Shown: positions 43,742 to 53,823 of the stretch, piece after piece
How the letters are laid out: each line of letters opens with the position of its first letter
How positions within the stretch are numbered: position 1 is the stretch's first letter
Source: Klebsormidium nitens
Lineage: Eukaryota > Streptophyta > Klebsormidiophyceae > Klebsormidiales > Klebsormidiaceae
Assembly (NCBI GenBank): GCA_000708835.1
Contig: DF236973.1
Span: 170,699-234,698, forward strand
DNA: 64,000 nt
Direction: 5' to 3'
Program-made: the position numbers and the translations under genes
Notes under the pieces: generated by a model
The model's input: the letters and a program-made list of their open reading frames with translations, nothing else
Told to the model about the DNA's origin: nothing
Database searches by the model: none

Positions 43742-46700
43742 ATGGCGGCTTCCACGACGTTTTGGCTCTTCCTGGCTCTCTCGGCCGTCAGCTTCTGTGA
43801 CCGGTCCATGGCTTCCCGGGTGCTTCAGCAAGTGCCGACTCCGCCGTCCAAAGGTAAGTCGTGAACAAAAGTTTTCTCATCTGACCAGTTCTGTGGAGAT
43901 GGCTGGCCAAGGCTACAAGTGCCGAACGAAAGGAGGATGTTCAGCGGTTTCTAGTTTGATTTGTTTATAGTATGCTTCAAGGCAAACTCCTATCCATTGG
44001 ACGAGCAGGCGGAAGTGTGATAGGTCTTCGTGTCCATTCTGATGATCAGTTGTACTCTGCAGTTTCGACCTCCAATGTGTTCTTAAACTCTGTAGGCACT
44101 GTGATCTTTAAAGGATCTGTCACGAAATCTGCTTCAACATGTTAAACCTTCCGCCCACCAAGCTCTCTGCCTTTGCTTTGCCTCTGCCCGTACGGGTTTT
44201 ACTCGCCTTTGATTCGAACGAGACGTGAGAACGAAGAACGAACGAACAAGATATAAGAACGAGATCTAAGAGAAGTCGTGTGTCGCAGCTGGGACAACCC
44301 CCGGGCAGTGCACCGGCGTCACCTTCCCCGCAAACGCCCTGCGCTCTGTCGCCGCGAACTGTACCGGTACGCAGCCCTCCCAGGTCACATGCTGTGGCGC
44401 CATCAACAATCTGTGGGAGAACGCGGGGATTGCGTCAAACCAGGCAGCCCAGGTGCGAAACTTTGTGTCCACGAGATCCAGCCTTAACCGTTTGGGTTTG
44501 TCCCGCCCATAAAGTATGTGCACGAGTTTTTGGCCCTTAAGCATGGATGGTTACGGGATGCTTCTAGGCTGGTTAGAAAGTGCTTATATGTTCTGCAATG
44601 AGCAGAATTGGGCGGTAGCCAACCTTGGAACAAGATTAAGTCCCGGTTATTTGGTCGATAACCTGAAAGGCAAGTCTGGTTAAAATATGCATGTTCAGCA
44701 GCCAGACTTCCTGAGACGGCTTACTGTTTGCTTCAAAGCCTGCCGATCAAACACTTGGTATACGGCGTCAAACTCAAGTAGGTAGTACTCGCTGTCTCAA
44801 GGAGGTGTGTTTTGTTAGGAAGTGGGGATCTGGAAGCTTCGTTGTCATTCGGTACTCATCGAAACCGTTCTCTCTTCTAACCTCATGCTCCTTAGGAGTT
44901 GGCAGGCCGCGGCAGAGAGCAGGCAGCTAGATAGAAACCTAAGCAGCGCTGTTTCAACACCAGCAGCTTTTTCGTTTCCTGCACGACACCACTTCAGTAG
45001 CTACTAGTAGCTATAGCCACGTTGAATGCTGAGTGTTAAAGTTGACTCAGTCCTACGTGTTTTAGCAAGGGAGACATGATCCACGAGCTGACGTCACTTG
45101 GTTCCCTGTTTTCTTCACAGACCCTGGGTAACGCCACTGTCAATCGCAACACGGAGCGGGCGTGCCTCGACTTGACCCTGCGAGACCTCGCGCCGTTCGG
45201 CGTTATCGCTAACCTCTCCAAGGGGTGCGCGGTAGGACTCACGATTAGCGCTAACCCCTTAAACCGAACACCTTAACCGCGCTTGCTCCGCACCTCCACC
45301 TGCTTGAACAGCAGGCAGATCGAAGTGGAAGAGAAGTAGGAAGCGTTATTCCTCGGACTGCATCAGCCCTGATAAAGATGTAGTTCTCAGATTCCAGCGT
45401 TTGTCGACAGGATTGATTCAACTACGAGCACTTACGCTCTCACTGCCCCCACTCAATCTCTTCGTAGTGGCCCTGCGCACGTATCGCTCTGCCTATCGTT
45501 ACCTCAGAAGGTCCACGTTCGAAACCTGCTGTTCCCTCCACACAAGGAAACTTTCCAGCCTTTCTCCATCCTGTTTCCGATTCTGCCACCAATGCCGTAG
45601 ACATGCTTAGGCTTGAGTCTGAGACTGTTCTTTAGGTTCGAGGCGTATTAATTTAGAGGCGTAATCACCGGATCAAAGACAACCAGACGGAATATGAAGC
45701 GAAGGGAACGGAGGCCGGTGAAGTTTTACCGGGCATAAAATCAACACATTTCTCGCAGGACCCTTTGATTTTCGAGATCACGCCCAACAACACGTGCCCC
45801 ATCAAGGTTCTGCCGACAGCCGCCGCTCAGGCCGCCCTGAGCGCCTGCGCAAATCTGCTCACGTAAGCCGCAACCTTGCTTAGCTCCTGAAAGTATCTCG
45901 CCAGAACCCCTGAAGCGCCTGCGCAAATCTGCCCACGTAAGCCGTATCCCACTTAGCTCCTAAAAAATCTTCGCCACAAGTCCTGACGTCCCGCTTTGGC
46001 GGAGTGTCCTGGCGAGATTTTGTGCATCGAACGGAGAATACGGCTGCAAAGAACTTCGTTGTGCTGCCTGGATAGGCTTCGCCGGAACTGTATCATCTTG
46101 CTTGGATGCTTCAAGCGATGAGAATGGCTTTACTACGGGCCTTGAGAGCGGTCCTGAGTGCAAGCGTTCCCTTGAGTTGTTTCCCCGGAAAGTTTTTGTT
46201 CCCCAGATGCTGAAGACTGCGGATTAAATCGTAGTTCCGAACGGAAAGTTCTGTATGCAATTAGGAGCTGGTCACCATCTCCAAATGCCACCGCCCTTCA
46301 CCCATGCATTATCAGTCCTTCGAAACTCTCTCCGCGCGTCTCTCTTGGACCATCGCGGCAGGCGAGGAAAAACGATGGCAGTTTTATCAGGAGCCAATTC
46401 GTACTGAGGCAGAAATTCCGATCGCCTCGTCGCTCTCGCCCTTGTTGGAAGGCCTCAAAAGATAAGCAGAAGTTCAAAGCAAAACCTTTCACTGCTTTTC
46501 GAACCCAGGGCCAACATTAATTTCGTGTGCGGTACCTGCTTCAAAGAATAACAAAAGTTTCACGCAAAAAGCTTCACTGCTTCTCGAACCCAGGGCCAAC
46601 ATTAACTTCGTGTGCGGTGCCTGCTTCAATGCCTTCACTGACGTGACCGCGGGTCTCCTCGGGGTGTCGCGTTCGGGGGCGCTGTCGGCCATCGCGGCCG

Positions 46701-46849
46701 GCAATACGACCGCGCAAAACTGCGCCACTGTCACAATTGTGCGCTTGCTCCAGCTGAACCCCGGGGAATTCTACCGGGTGGGCGCGTTTCTGGATAAGGC
46801 ATTCAACGGGGCGGGGTGCGCTGCTGGGCTGGGGCTGGTGAGCAACTAG
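43742..46849 (+). CDS. Secreted cysteine-rich SPARK-like domain protein, copy B
   Basis: Tandem paralog of the preceding gene with the same five-exon structure and phases: 43742-43853, 44289-44452, 45121-45231, 45759-45862, 46594-46849, total 248 aa. Exons 2, 3 and 4 have exactly the same lengths (164, 111, 104) as in copy A. The signal peptide is MAASTTFWLFLALSAVSFC. The cysteine order is conserved (QCTGVTF, ANCTG, VTCCGAIN, RACLDL, GCA, NNTCPIK, LSACANL, VCGACFNAF, AQNCATVTI, NGAGCA). The linker is shorter than in copy A. As in A, the last codons before the stop (CTG|GTGAGCAAC) look like a donor. Exon 4 has a donor-side partial copy at offset 74, and exon 5 an acceptor-side copy at offset 85. 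Secreted or surface role inferred; no ligand can be named. Confidence 0.62.
45828..45975 (+). repeat. Donor-side exon echo, SPARK-B exon 4
   Basis: The exon 4 end GCGCCTGCGCAAATCTGCTCAC with its GTAAGCCG donor recurs 74 bp later (donor at 45937) with one substitution in the exon part, and the shared stretch continues about 35 bases into the intron (CTTAGCTCCT). The copied end reads GCCCAC, as in copy A, rather than GCTCAC. Confidence 0.92.
46470..46625 (+). repeat. Acceptor-side exon echo, SPARK-B exon 5
   Basis: An 85-bp tandem duplication covers the end of intron 4 and the start of exon 5. GAACCCAG|GGCCAACATTAA at 46501 precedes the real acceptor at 46593; about 37 exonic bases are shared with three differences, and the TTTCAC.CTGCTT intron stretch before it is also doubled. 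Confidence 0.93.
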
Positions 46850-49083
46850 GAATGGAAGCTTTTTGCGCGGGGTAGAGGAAATGCACGGGCAGTGTGGTCA
46901 AGTCTTGCGGTGATCCGGTGCGTCTTCGTTAGACGGGGTTTGAATGAAGTTTCTGAACTTCGAAAACCCGCGCACAGGAATCGAAAGTCTCTGGTGCGGA
47001 CGATTCACCTGCCTTCGCCACAAAAGCCACACAAAGTCTTTGTCCCGCGTGCCTGTCTTCGTGATTCAGTAAAGGAGCCGCTCTTAATTCTTGACGCTTG
47101 ATCGGAAGGGAGAATGAACTCTGTGTTTGAGCATTCCTGCATCATTGTGTGAGACCTCGAGATAGAGGAGACACGTACTTTAGTGGCAGCCCACAGGAGT
47201 CGCGGCTTGCGGCCGTGTTTGGCACCAGGCTCCGTCAGGTTTCATATCACCTAGACGTTCTCGTGTGGTCAGACTACGGATTGCTCCCGTTCGGAGACAC
47301 GTGGCGTTGCTTCGACTCGTTCTTTTGCTCCATCGGGAGTTAAATTGAGAAGCGCTTGTCGTAGAAGATTTGCATATTTGCATGGCCCCAAGATACGTCC
47401 AAACCTGAAAGGGTGCAGGCGTGGCCAGTTTCTCAAAGAACGACCTGCGTTTTGGTTAATGGCGACCTCCATGTCTCGATTTGGACCTGCCTTTCAGGCG
47501 CTGTCTCCGTTGCAGTCTCACTGAGTGCTGTTGCAACTGAAAGCGCTTACATGAGTCTTGAGATTGACTTGAAGATTGCAAACATAAACTGTCTTTATTT
47601 TGCCGTGGCAGGTGAGTCCTGTCCTGACCCGACCCTGATTTGAATGTAAAACTTCTGTAGCCCTGCTGGCAAGCGAAGGGGCACTCGATTAAAGCTGTAA
47701 AGCTGACGCCGGCGTGAGGATTGGATAACCTTTGTAGTCTTCCATACCATCACAATCACTGTGACTTTGACTAAAGCCGCAAATCATATATAGAGTACCC
47801 TCGTAAAGCAGCCTCGTACATCAATGGACGAAGAAAGTTGAAAGAGGCCCAAGTTGTAAAAGGCCCTAGTGTGGCAGATCAGTACGAGGTGTTTGTGACT
47901 GTTGAGTAGAGTGAAGTCCAGGCCAGCTACTTCTGGGACCATCTTGTCTTCCCTGCAACTGTACATGTTCCGCCTGGTTTTTCCCGCAACTGGCAGTCCG
48001 TGGAGAGCTCTTCGATCGTATTACTAAAATCATTCGAATGATAAAGACGCCCGCGACGTTCGGGTGCCTACTGATGATTTGTCTGGGATTAGGGTAATGC
48101 CTTATAGTCTTCTTCTCATCGCTTGAACGCACGTAACGCTGATCGAGCGCTCAGAGCATGGTTTCCGATTGTGGGTTTGAACACGTCGCTGTATGATGAA
48201 CCGCGAATCTGATACACAGCTGCTAGTCAATCGGAATTTAAATGCCTCGAGAAAGACGTTTGTGGCACTCATGGCAGTGCTCTGATGCAGCGCACAGCTG
48301 CGAGAATTGGATAGCATAGTAGATATAGTAGCGGGCATATAGCAGACAGGATAGCAGGATGATAGCAATTGCATAACAGAATTGAAATAGTTACAAGCTT
48401 GATGAGGGGGGTAATGGGCAAGTCATGGGAGTGCGTGACCGGCAGTCGTCGGCGGGCGCCGTCCTGTCGGGCGGCCGCGGCGCCCAACTTTTCCTGGCCG
48501 GGCAGGCTCACTGTGCATGGCACTGAGCAGTCACGCCAGCCCGCGGCGGCGGCCACGCGCGGCCGCGGTACAGCGCGGGCTAGCGCTAGGCGATGCGCAC
48601 GTGGTGACTCATGCATGCTGATCAACTGGTGCTTAAAGTGGGCGTCTACCCACGTGGTACTCCGGCGGTCCCTTCGCAGCAACTCCACATCTTGTGTCGC
48701 CAGAAGTTTGGTCACGTGGTACTAGGTCTAGCGACCAAACTACCGGCATACGGGCTAGTTGGTCGCCGAGGCGTGACGGGTCTCAGGACGCCCCCTTTAA
48801 GGCCGTCGATTGGTAGATCAGATGCATCTCAAGCCGTCATCATGTCGGATTTGACGTCCGCAATGCGCATCTGCTTTTCCCGCGAAGCTTTTGAATCTTC
48901 CCCGGAGTCGAATTTGGGTTGCACATTTTGCAGTCAGCAACAGGGAAATTGCAAGGGGAGCTGAGCCTGCAAAGAGCAGAGCTCTCTCATCAAAAACAGA
49001 TCTCTGAAGGTACCTACTTTGGTTTTGCAAGTAAACGTCGCCGCTGATGCAAGGACAGGCTTTGGTGCATCCGGGAAGCAGCA
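46850..49083. other. Intergenic, between SPARK-B and the BTB pair
   Basis: Holds a possible terminal exon for copy B near 47503 and, at 48440-48600, a GC-rich block (GGCGGCCGCGGCGCC, CGGCGGCGGCCACG) about 500 bp before the BTB gene that could be part of its promoter. Nothing else was supported. Confidence 0.35.
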
Positions 49084-50418
49084 ATGGCGCTGTCCTTCAC
49101 CGACTGCTTCAATGTGCAGAAGTACTCCACGCACATGCTCCTGCTAAAATACCCCGGAACCGAAGGCGACTCAGAGGTCCAAGCAGACGCAGGTCAGGTT
49201 GTGAAGAAGGGGAAGCGGAAGAGGGTGATACTAGAAGAAAGCACAGTGGCCCAGTCGGTGCATGTCAATGCCGCTATTCTGGCGACAAAGAGCGAGGTCC
49301 TGGACCGCCTTCTGAACAGTGAGATGCAGGGAGAGAGTGCGGTTCCCAGCGTTGTGCTGCAGTCAGAGGAGGAGGCAGGCCTGATGATCACCCTGCTGAA
49401 GTTTTGCTATAGCTCTGGAGCGGTAGAGGAAGTGGCGGCCAGCAAGGAGAGGTTGCTTGGGCTGCTCATGCTGGCCGACAAATTCGGGGTCACAGAGTGC
49501 ATCCAAGCGTGCGCTAGCATTCTGGGGAAGAGCGTGTCAACAGTAGCGGACGCGGGTCTGTACCTCTCCCTACCCGCACACCTAAGAGAGCAGCCCGCAC
49601 TTCGCTCATACGTAGAGCTCAGCTCCAAGGCGCTCATGAAGCTTCTGTAGAATCTAGATGCGCTCTTCGACTCTGAGAAGTACCTTACCCTGTCTCTTGA
49701 GGTCCTGAAGTTGGCGCTTGGAAGTCAATCAGCGCAGGTGCGGTCAGAGAACACGTGCTTCTGCTTAGTGTGGAGCTGGGTCGCTGAGCACTGCAAAGGG
49801 CCGTCTGCGCGGAAGGTGGCCCTTGGGGAGCTCCTCCCGCTCCTGAGATTCCACCAGATGACGGGCGACTTCCTGCTTGCTATTGCGGCCCAGCCGGATA
49901 TGACCAGGCCTTCGGCGGCAGGGCTCATCAAGGCAGCACTTCGCTACAGAACAGGCCCCTTTACAAAAAGCCCTGGATGCTTTGGGTTGAGCAGTGTTGG
50001 CAAGCGGCCATCTTGCGCCTCGTACTACTGCTTTGAGAGCATTCCTGAGAGCTCTTTGGTTGGCCTGGAATCTGGGTACTCAATCAATGTTCCACAGATT
50101 TTTGTTGATGGTTACATGTTCCAGTTGAACATAGAGCGGATGTCAGACGGGGTTTTCAAACTCACTCTCTGGGTCAACGGGTGGAAACAACTGCAAAGCG
50201 CGGAGGACAGAGTGTCCATCTTTACAAGGCTGTCGGCAGTCTCAGCTCAGCCAGAATTGATTTGGACACAAAGCTGGGTAGACAGCATAGTTGGGCATGG
50301 TTACATTATGAAAAGTGTGAAGCTGCTTACAGATGACGGGAAGTCAGTCCAGCGAAAGTATCTAGGTCACCTGGAAAGGAGCATGACCTTGGAGCTTGTG
50401 ACAATATGGAAAACGTAA
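49084..50418 (+). pseudogene. BTB-BACK domain protein (LRB/POB1-like), one in-frame stop
   Basis: Single-exon gene of 445 codons related to the land-plant LRB/POB1 BTB-BACK proteins, which act as CUL3 ubiquitin-ligase adaptors. After MALSFTDCFNVQKYS and a basic KKGKRKR patch come the BTB fold (VHVNAAILATKSEVLDRLLN, LLKFCYSSG, LLMLADKFGV) and the BACK region (SENTCFCLVWSWV, LLRFHQMTGDFLL, SAAGLIKAALR), then a C-terminal domain ending SVQRKYLGHLE. The frame is broken only by TAG at 49648-49650, codon 189, between the BTB and BACK parts. The convergent paralog has GAG at the aligned codon, so one G-to-T change explains it; no frameshift exists elsewhere. It may be a recent pseudogene, an allele, a read-through case or a sequencing error. 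A 5' product of 188 aa would keep BTB and lose substrate-side domains. Confidence 0.8.
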
Positions 50419-51766
50419 TTTGGGAGGAAATTTGCTCATGATTTCTTTCCAAGTCGTTATCTCTATGTATCTCTGCGGTGTACAGATTGTTACAGATCGA
50501 CTTTGCACCATGTTCATTTGTGTGCAGCCATGACTCCGATCAGACAAGCATTGGCTCTCCGTTCAATCAAATTGCTAGCTTCACCTTTTATCTTCTCAAC
50601 AAGATATGGTTCTGCATCCATCGCATGGCTGCACGTCTGACTGCAAACGACCTTTGAAGTCGCCAAACGGATCTGCTTGACGATCTCAGTGAGGATTGAG
50701 CTCATGATACTTACTGTACTCCATCAGATGATTGGCGAACACTTGTGCACTGTGCAGCGTCAGACATCCAATTGCTAGAATGATTGCGTAATGATCGATA
50801 TTGCACAAGTTGTGCCACAATCATCATTATTGACGAGGTGGACGCAGCAGTCTGATATCAGGAGTAGACCATGTGAAATTGTTGCTAAAGATCTGGCCCA
50901 ACGCAAGCGCACAATTCTCGGGACAGCATGCTAGCGCTGGAGCTTGAAACCATTTAAGATTGAAGTATTCACACACTCATGCCCCGGCACTGATCGATTC
51001 TATTGACTCCCTGTACATATCACCTTGATGCCGATGTGTCCAGTAACTCAAAGATCGGAATGATTATGTAGAATTATAGAGTACAAATGGATAACTGCAA
51101 TCTGCAACATGATGTGGAGGACAAACAGTCCGGAGTGTTATTCCTTTGGCACAGGCGCATGCGGACTTCATCATCAAATTATATCACCACTAGGCCGCAA
51201 TGCACCGTCCAAAGCATGGCAGAGCTTGAGAAACACGCTGAGGTTTCAAACGAGCGCCGCTCGGGGCGAGAATAGATTGTTGCTGTGATTGATAATCCCT
51301 GGGACCACCTAAGAACTTCAGGAGATGACCATTTTCGCGAGCTTGCCTTATGCATTCAGGTTCGTACGCACCTGTCAGGTTACACAGCCCCGCATTGTTT
51401 GTCGACTGTTACACTATCAGGATCGATATCATTTAACATTAGTAGTCCAGGGTACGGAGCAGCCAAGAAGGACCAGGGAATCACCTCTTCCTGACCCGGT
51501 AGACCATCACAATCAAAAAATACTCAGATTACTTGAAGGTCATATCTCTGATTGGATGACTCGCATGGTCCGCAAAAGTACGTGTAAAATAGGATGGCTA
51601 AAACTTTGTGGATTTCAACAAGACTCTTGGGCTCATGCCCCAGATGGGCTTGAGTAGTACAAGCCAGATCCTGGGACAGGAAAGCGCTCTAACAAATCCA
51701 GCAGCCGTACTTCGCATCCACAAACACTGTTTGAACGTCCCCGGTACCTGCCTACTATCTCTCGTA
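50419..51766. other. Spacer between convergent BTB paralogs
   Basis: Contains both 3' UTRs. AT-rich, with many short open frames and no coding signal. The two genes point at each other, so transcripts may overlap here. Confidence 0.5.
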
Positions 51767-53125
51767 TCAATTGTTCCACTCTATTGCGAGGTAGAAGATA
51801 AGCATTCTCTCCGGAATGGCCAGATACTTTCTCTGTACAGACTTCCCACTCGATGCCAGAAGTTTTACATTGGGTGACCTGTAACCCCGACCTGTAACAG
51901 CGGTATCTTTCCACTTCTGCTTCCAAAGGGTTTCCTTAATCGCGCCCGTCGCAAGTCTCGATTTCAACGATACCTTGTCTTCTGGAGTCTGCAGTTGCTT
52001 CCAGGGGTTGACATGGATCGAAAAGTCGCACTCGTCTTCACTTTGCCGCTGTATTTGCAAGTCAAACAGGTAGCCATCCACGAAGATTGGCGGAACTTTG
52101 ACGTTCTCTCCGAGTTCCAAGGCTACCAGCGTGCTCTCAGCGACCCCCTCGAAGCAGACCCAAGGCCTATGGAGACCACATGCGGTGTTAGACGGCCGCG
52201 CGCTAATCTTGCTCAGATCGAAGCTCCCAGGATTCTCCGATGATTGGCCCATTCTGAATCGAAGTGCTTCTTTGATGAGCCCAGCCGCTGAAGGCCTTGT
52301 CATATCAGGTCGTGCGCTGATGGCCAGCAGGAAGTCGCCGGTCATATGGCCAAACTTGAGTGCAGTAAGAAGTTCTCCTAGAGCAGCTTTCCGCGCTGAT
52401 GGACCCTTGCAGTTCTCCTCAATCCAGTCCCAAACAATGCAGAAGCAGGTGTTCTCCGAGTTGATCCGAGACACATTGCTTTCCAAAGCAATCTTCAGCA
52501 CTTCGAGGGAAAGGGAGACGTGCTTTCCTGAGGTAAAGAGCTCATCTAGATTCTCTAGCTTCTTTTCCAAGGTTTTGCGACTGCATTCAACGAACCGCTG
52601 CAAGCAAGCCTGCTGTTGCAAGAAGTCCGGCAAGGAGAGGAACATGCTCGCGTCTTCTATTGTATCCAGGGAAGTTTCTAGAATGTCAGCACAGATTGGG
52701 AAGCACTCTGTAACTCGAAACTTATCTGCTAGAACTAGTAAGGCCAGCACCTTTTCTTTTTCATCTGCAATTTCATCAATCAGGTCAGAGTTGTAGCAGA
52801 ATTTCAGAAGGGTGCACATCAAGTCCGCTTCCTCCTTTGAGTGCAGCATCACACTAGGTGTTGAGCTACTCCCCTGCATCTCACTATTCAGCAGCTTGTC
52901 TAAAACCTCGCTCTTCGTCGCCAGAATAGCTGCATTCACGTGCACATTTTGTGAGGCCATGCAATCTGCTGCATCGGTTCCTCTCTTCCTCTTCCCCTTC
53001 TTCAAGACCTGATCAGCGTCCCCCTTAAAGTCCGAGGCCTTTGCGTCCCCTCCTGGATACTTGAGGCAGAGGACGTGTGTTGAGTACTTTTGCACATCGA
53101 AGCACTCGTCCAAAGACAGCGCCAT
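51767..53125 (-). CDS. BTB-BACK domain protein (LRB/POB1-like), intact
   Basis: Intact 452-aa paralog of the gene at 49084, on the opposite strand and convergent with it. Begins MALSLDECFDVQKYSTHV, a match to the other copy's MALSFTDCFNVQKYSTHM, so this ATG is chosen although the frame stays open 30 bp upstream. That extra stretch begins at a CTACAG acceptor, suggesting an intron in the 5' leader. Basic patch KKGKRKRG (possible nuclear signal) at about residues 46-53; BTB about 60-155 (VHVNAAILATKSEVLDKLLN, LLVLADKFRV); BACK about 165-285 (LSLPDFLQQQ, SENTCFCIVWDWIEENCK, LKFGHMTGDFLL); C-terminal domain to residue 452 (FVDGYLFDLQIQ, SVQRKYLAIPE). Likely CUL3-RING ligase substrate adaptor by family knowledge; substrate unknown. 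Confidence 0.88.
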   Translation of the reverse strand: MALSLDECFDVQKYSTHVLCLKYPGGDAKASDFKGDADQVLKKGKRKRGTDAADCMASQNVHVNAAILATKSEVLDKLLNSEMQGSSSTPSVMLHSKEEADLMCTLLKFCYNSDLIDEIADEKEKVLALLVLADKFRVTECFPICADILETSLDTIEDASMFLSLPDFLQQQACLQRFVECSRKTLEKKLENLDELFTSGKHVSLSLEVLKIALESNVSRINSENTCFCIVWDWIEENCKGPSARKAALGELLTALKFGHMTGDFLLAISARPDMTRPSAAGLIKEALRFRMGQSSENPGSFDLSKISARPSNTACGLHRPWVCFEGVAESTLVALELGENVKVPPIFVDGYLFDLQIQRQSEDECDFSIHVNPWKQLQTPEDKVSLKSRLATGAIKETLWKQKWKDTAVTGRGYRSPNVKLLASSGKSVQRKYLAIPERMLIFYLAIEWNN

Positions 53126-53823
53126 GTCCACAGCCTTCTCCTGTAGCAGAATCACAGCATGTCTTCAGAGAAACTGAGATACCAGAGTTGTTGAAGAAAA
53201 GGGCGCATCAGCACCGGTTCGAGATCCTGAAGGGCGCCAAAACTCAAACACAAATGACATGCGTCCCCGGCCTGCGCTCCTGCGTGCCACCTTCGAAGAA
53301 CTTATCAGACAAGGTTGGGGGATGCTGCGCATGCTGCTGCGGCTGCTTCCTTTCAAGGGACCGCCATCCTAGATTTCAGAGTTGAGGCATTCAATTGAAG
53401 CAAGTGGTTTCCGAAAGGCGCCACCTCGCGCGGTAAGTCAGGACAAGAATTTTCGGACGCATACTCGAGCAGGCTTCAGGGACCAGCCTAACGTCAACGG
53501 AGCGGGAAACATTGAATTGCTGAAGGCGCCACGTGTCTTCGACGCCGAAAATGGTCGGAGACTTGGACAGAGATATGCTGTTCAGTAACGTCGGTCTGGC
53601 TCTCGAAGTAAGTTCTGAGATGGTGAGACACGCCTTGGAAGAATTCGTAGCCACAGACGCAAGCATTTGAGAAGACGAGTTTCTTCCGAAGGCTAAGGTG
53701 CTTGAAAGCTCCAGGTTTCTAGCTGCGAAAGCAGGAGGCGATTCGAGCTCTTCATCTGATCAGGCATTGGTGCAATAGGATCTACAGTAGGGGCGCTAGC
53801 TTCACGCAGTTGCTTGTGCCAGC
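53126..53823. promoter_or_regulatory. Divergent promoter, BTB gene and membrane protein
   Basis: The 698 bp between head-to-head start codons. Probably includes a leader intron of the BTB gene (acceptor at about 53140 on the minus strand). No TATA box stands out. Confidence 0.45.
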
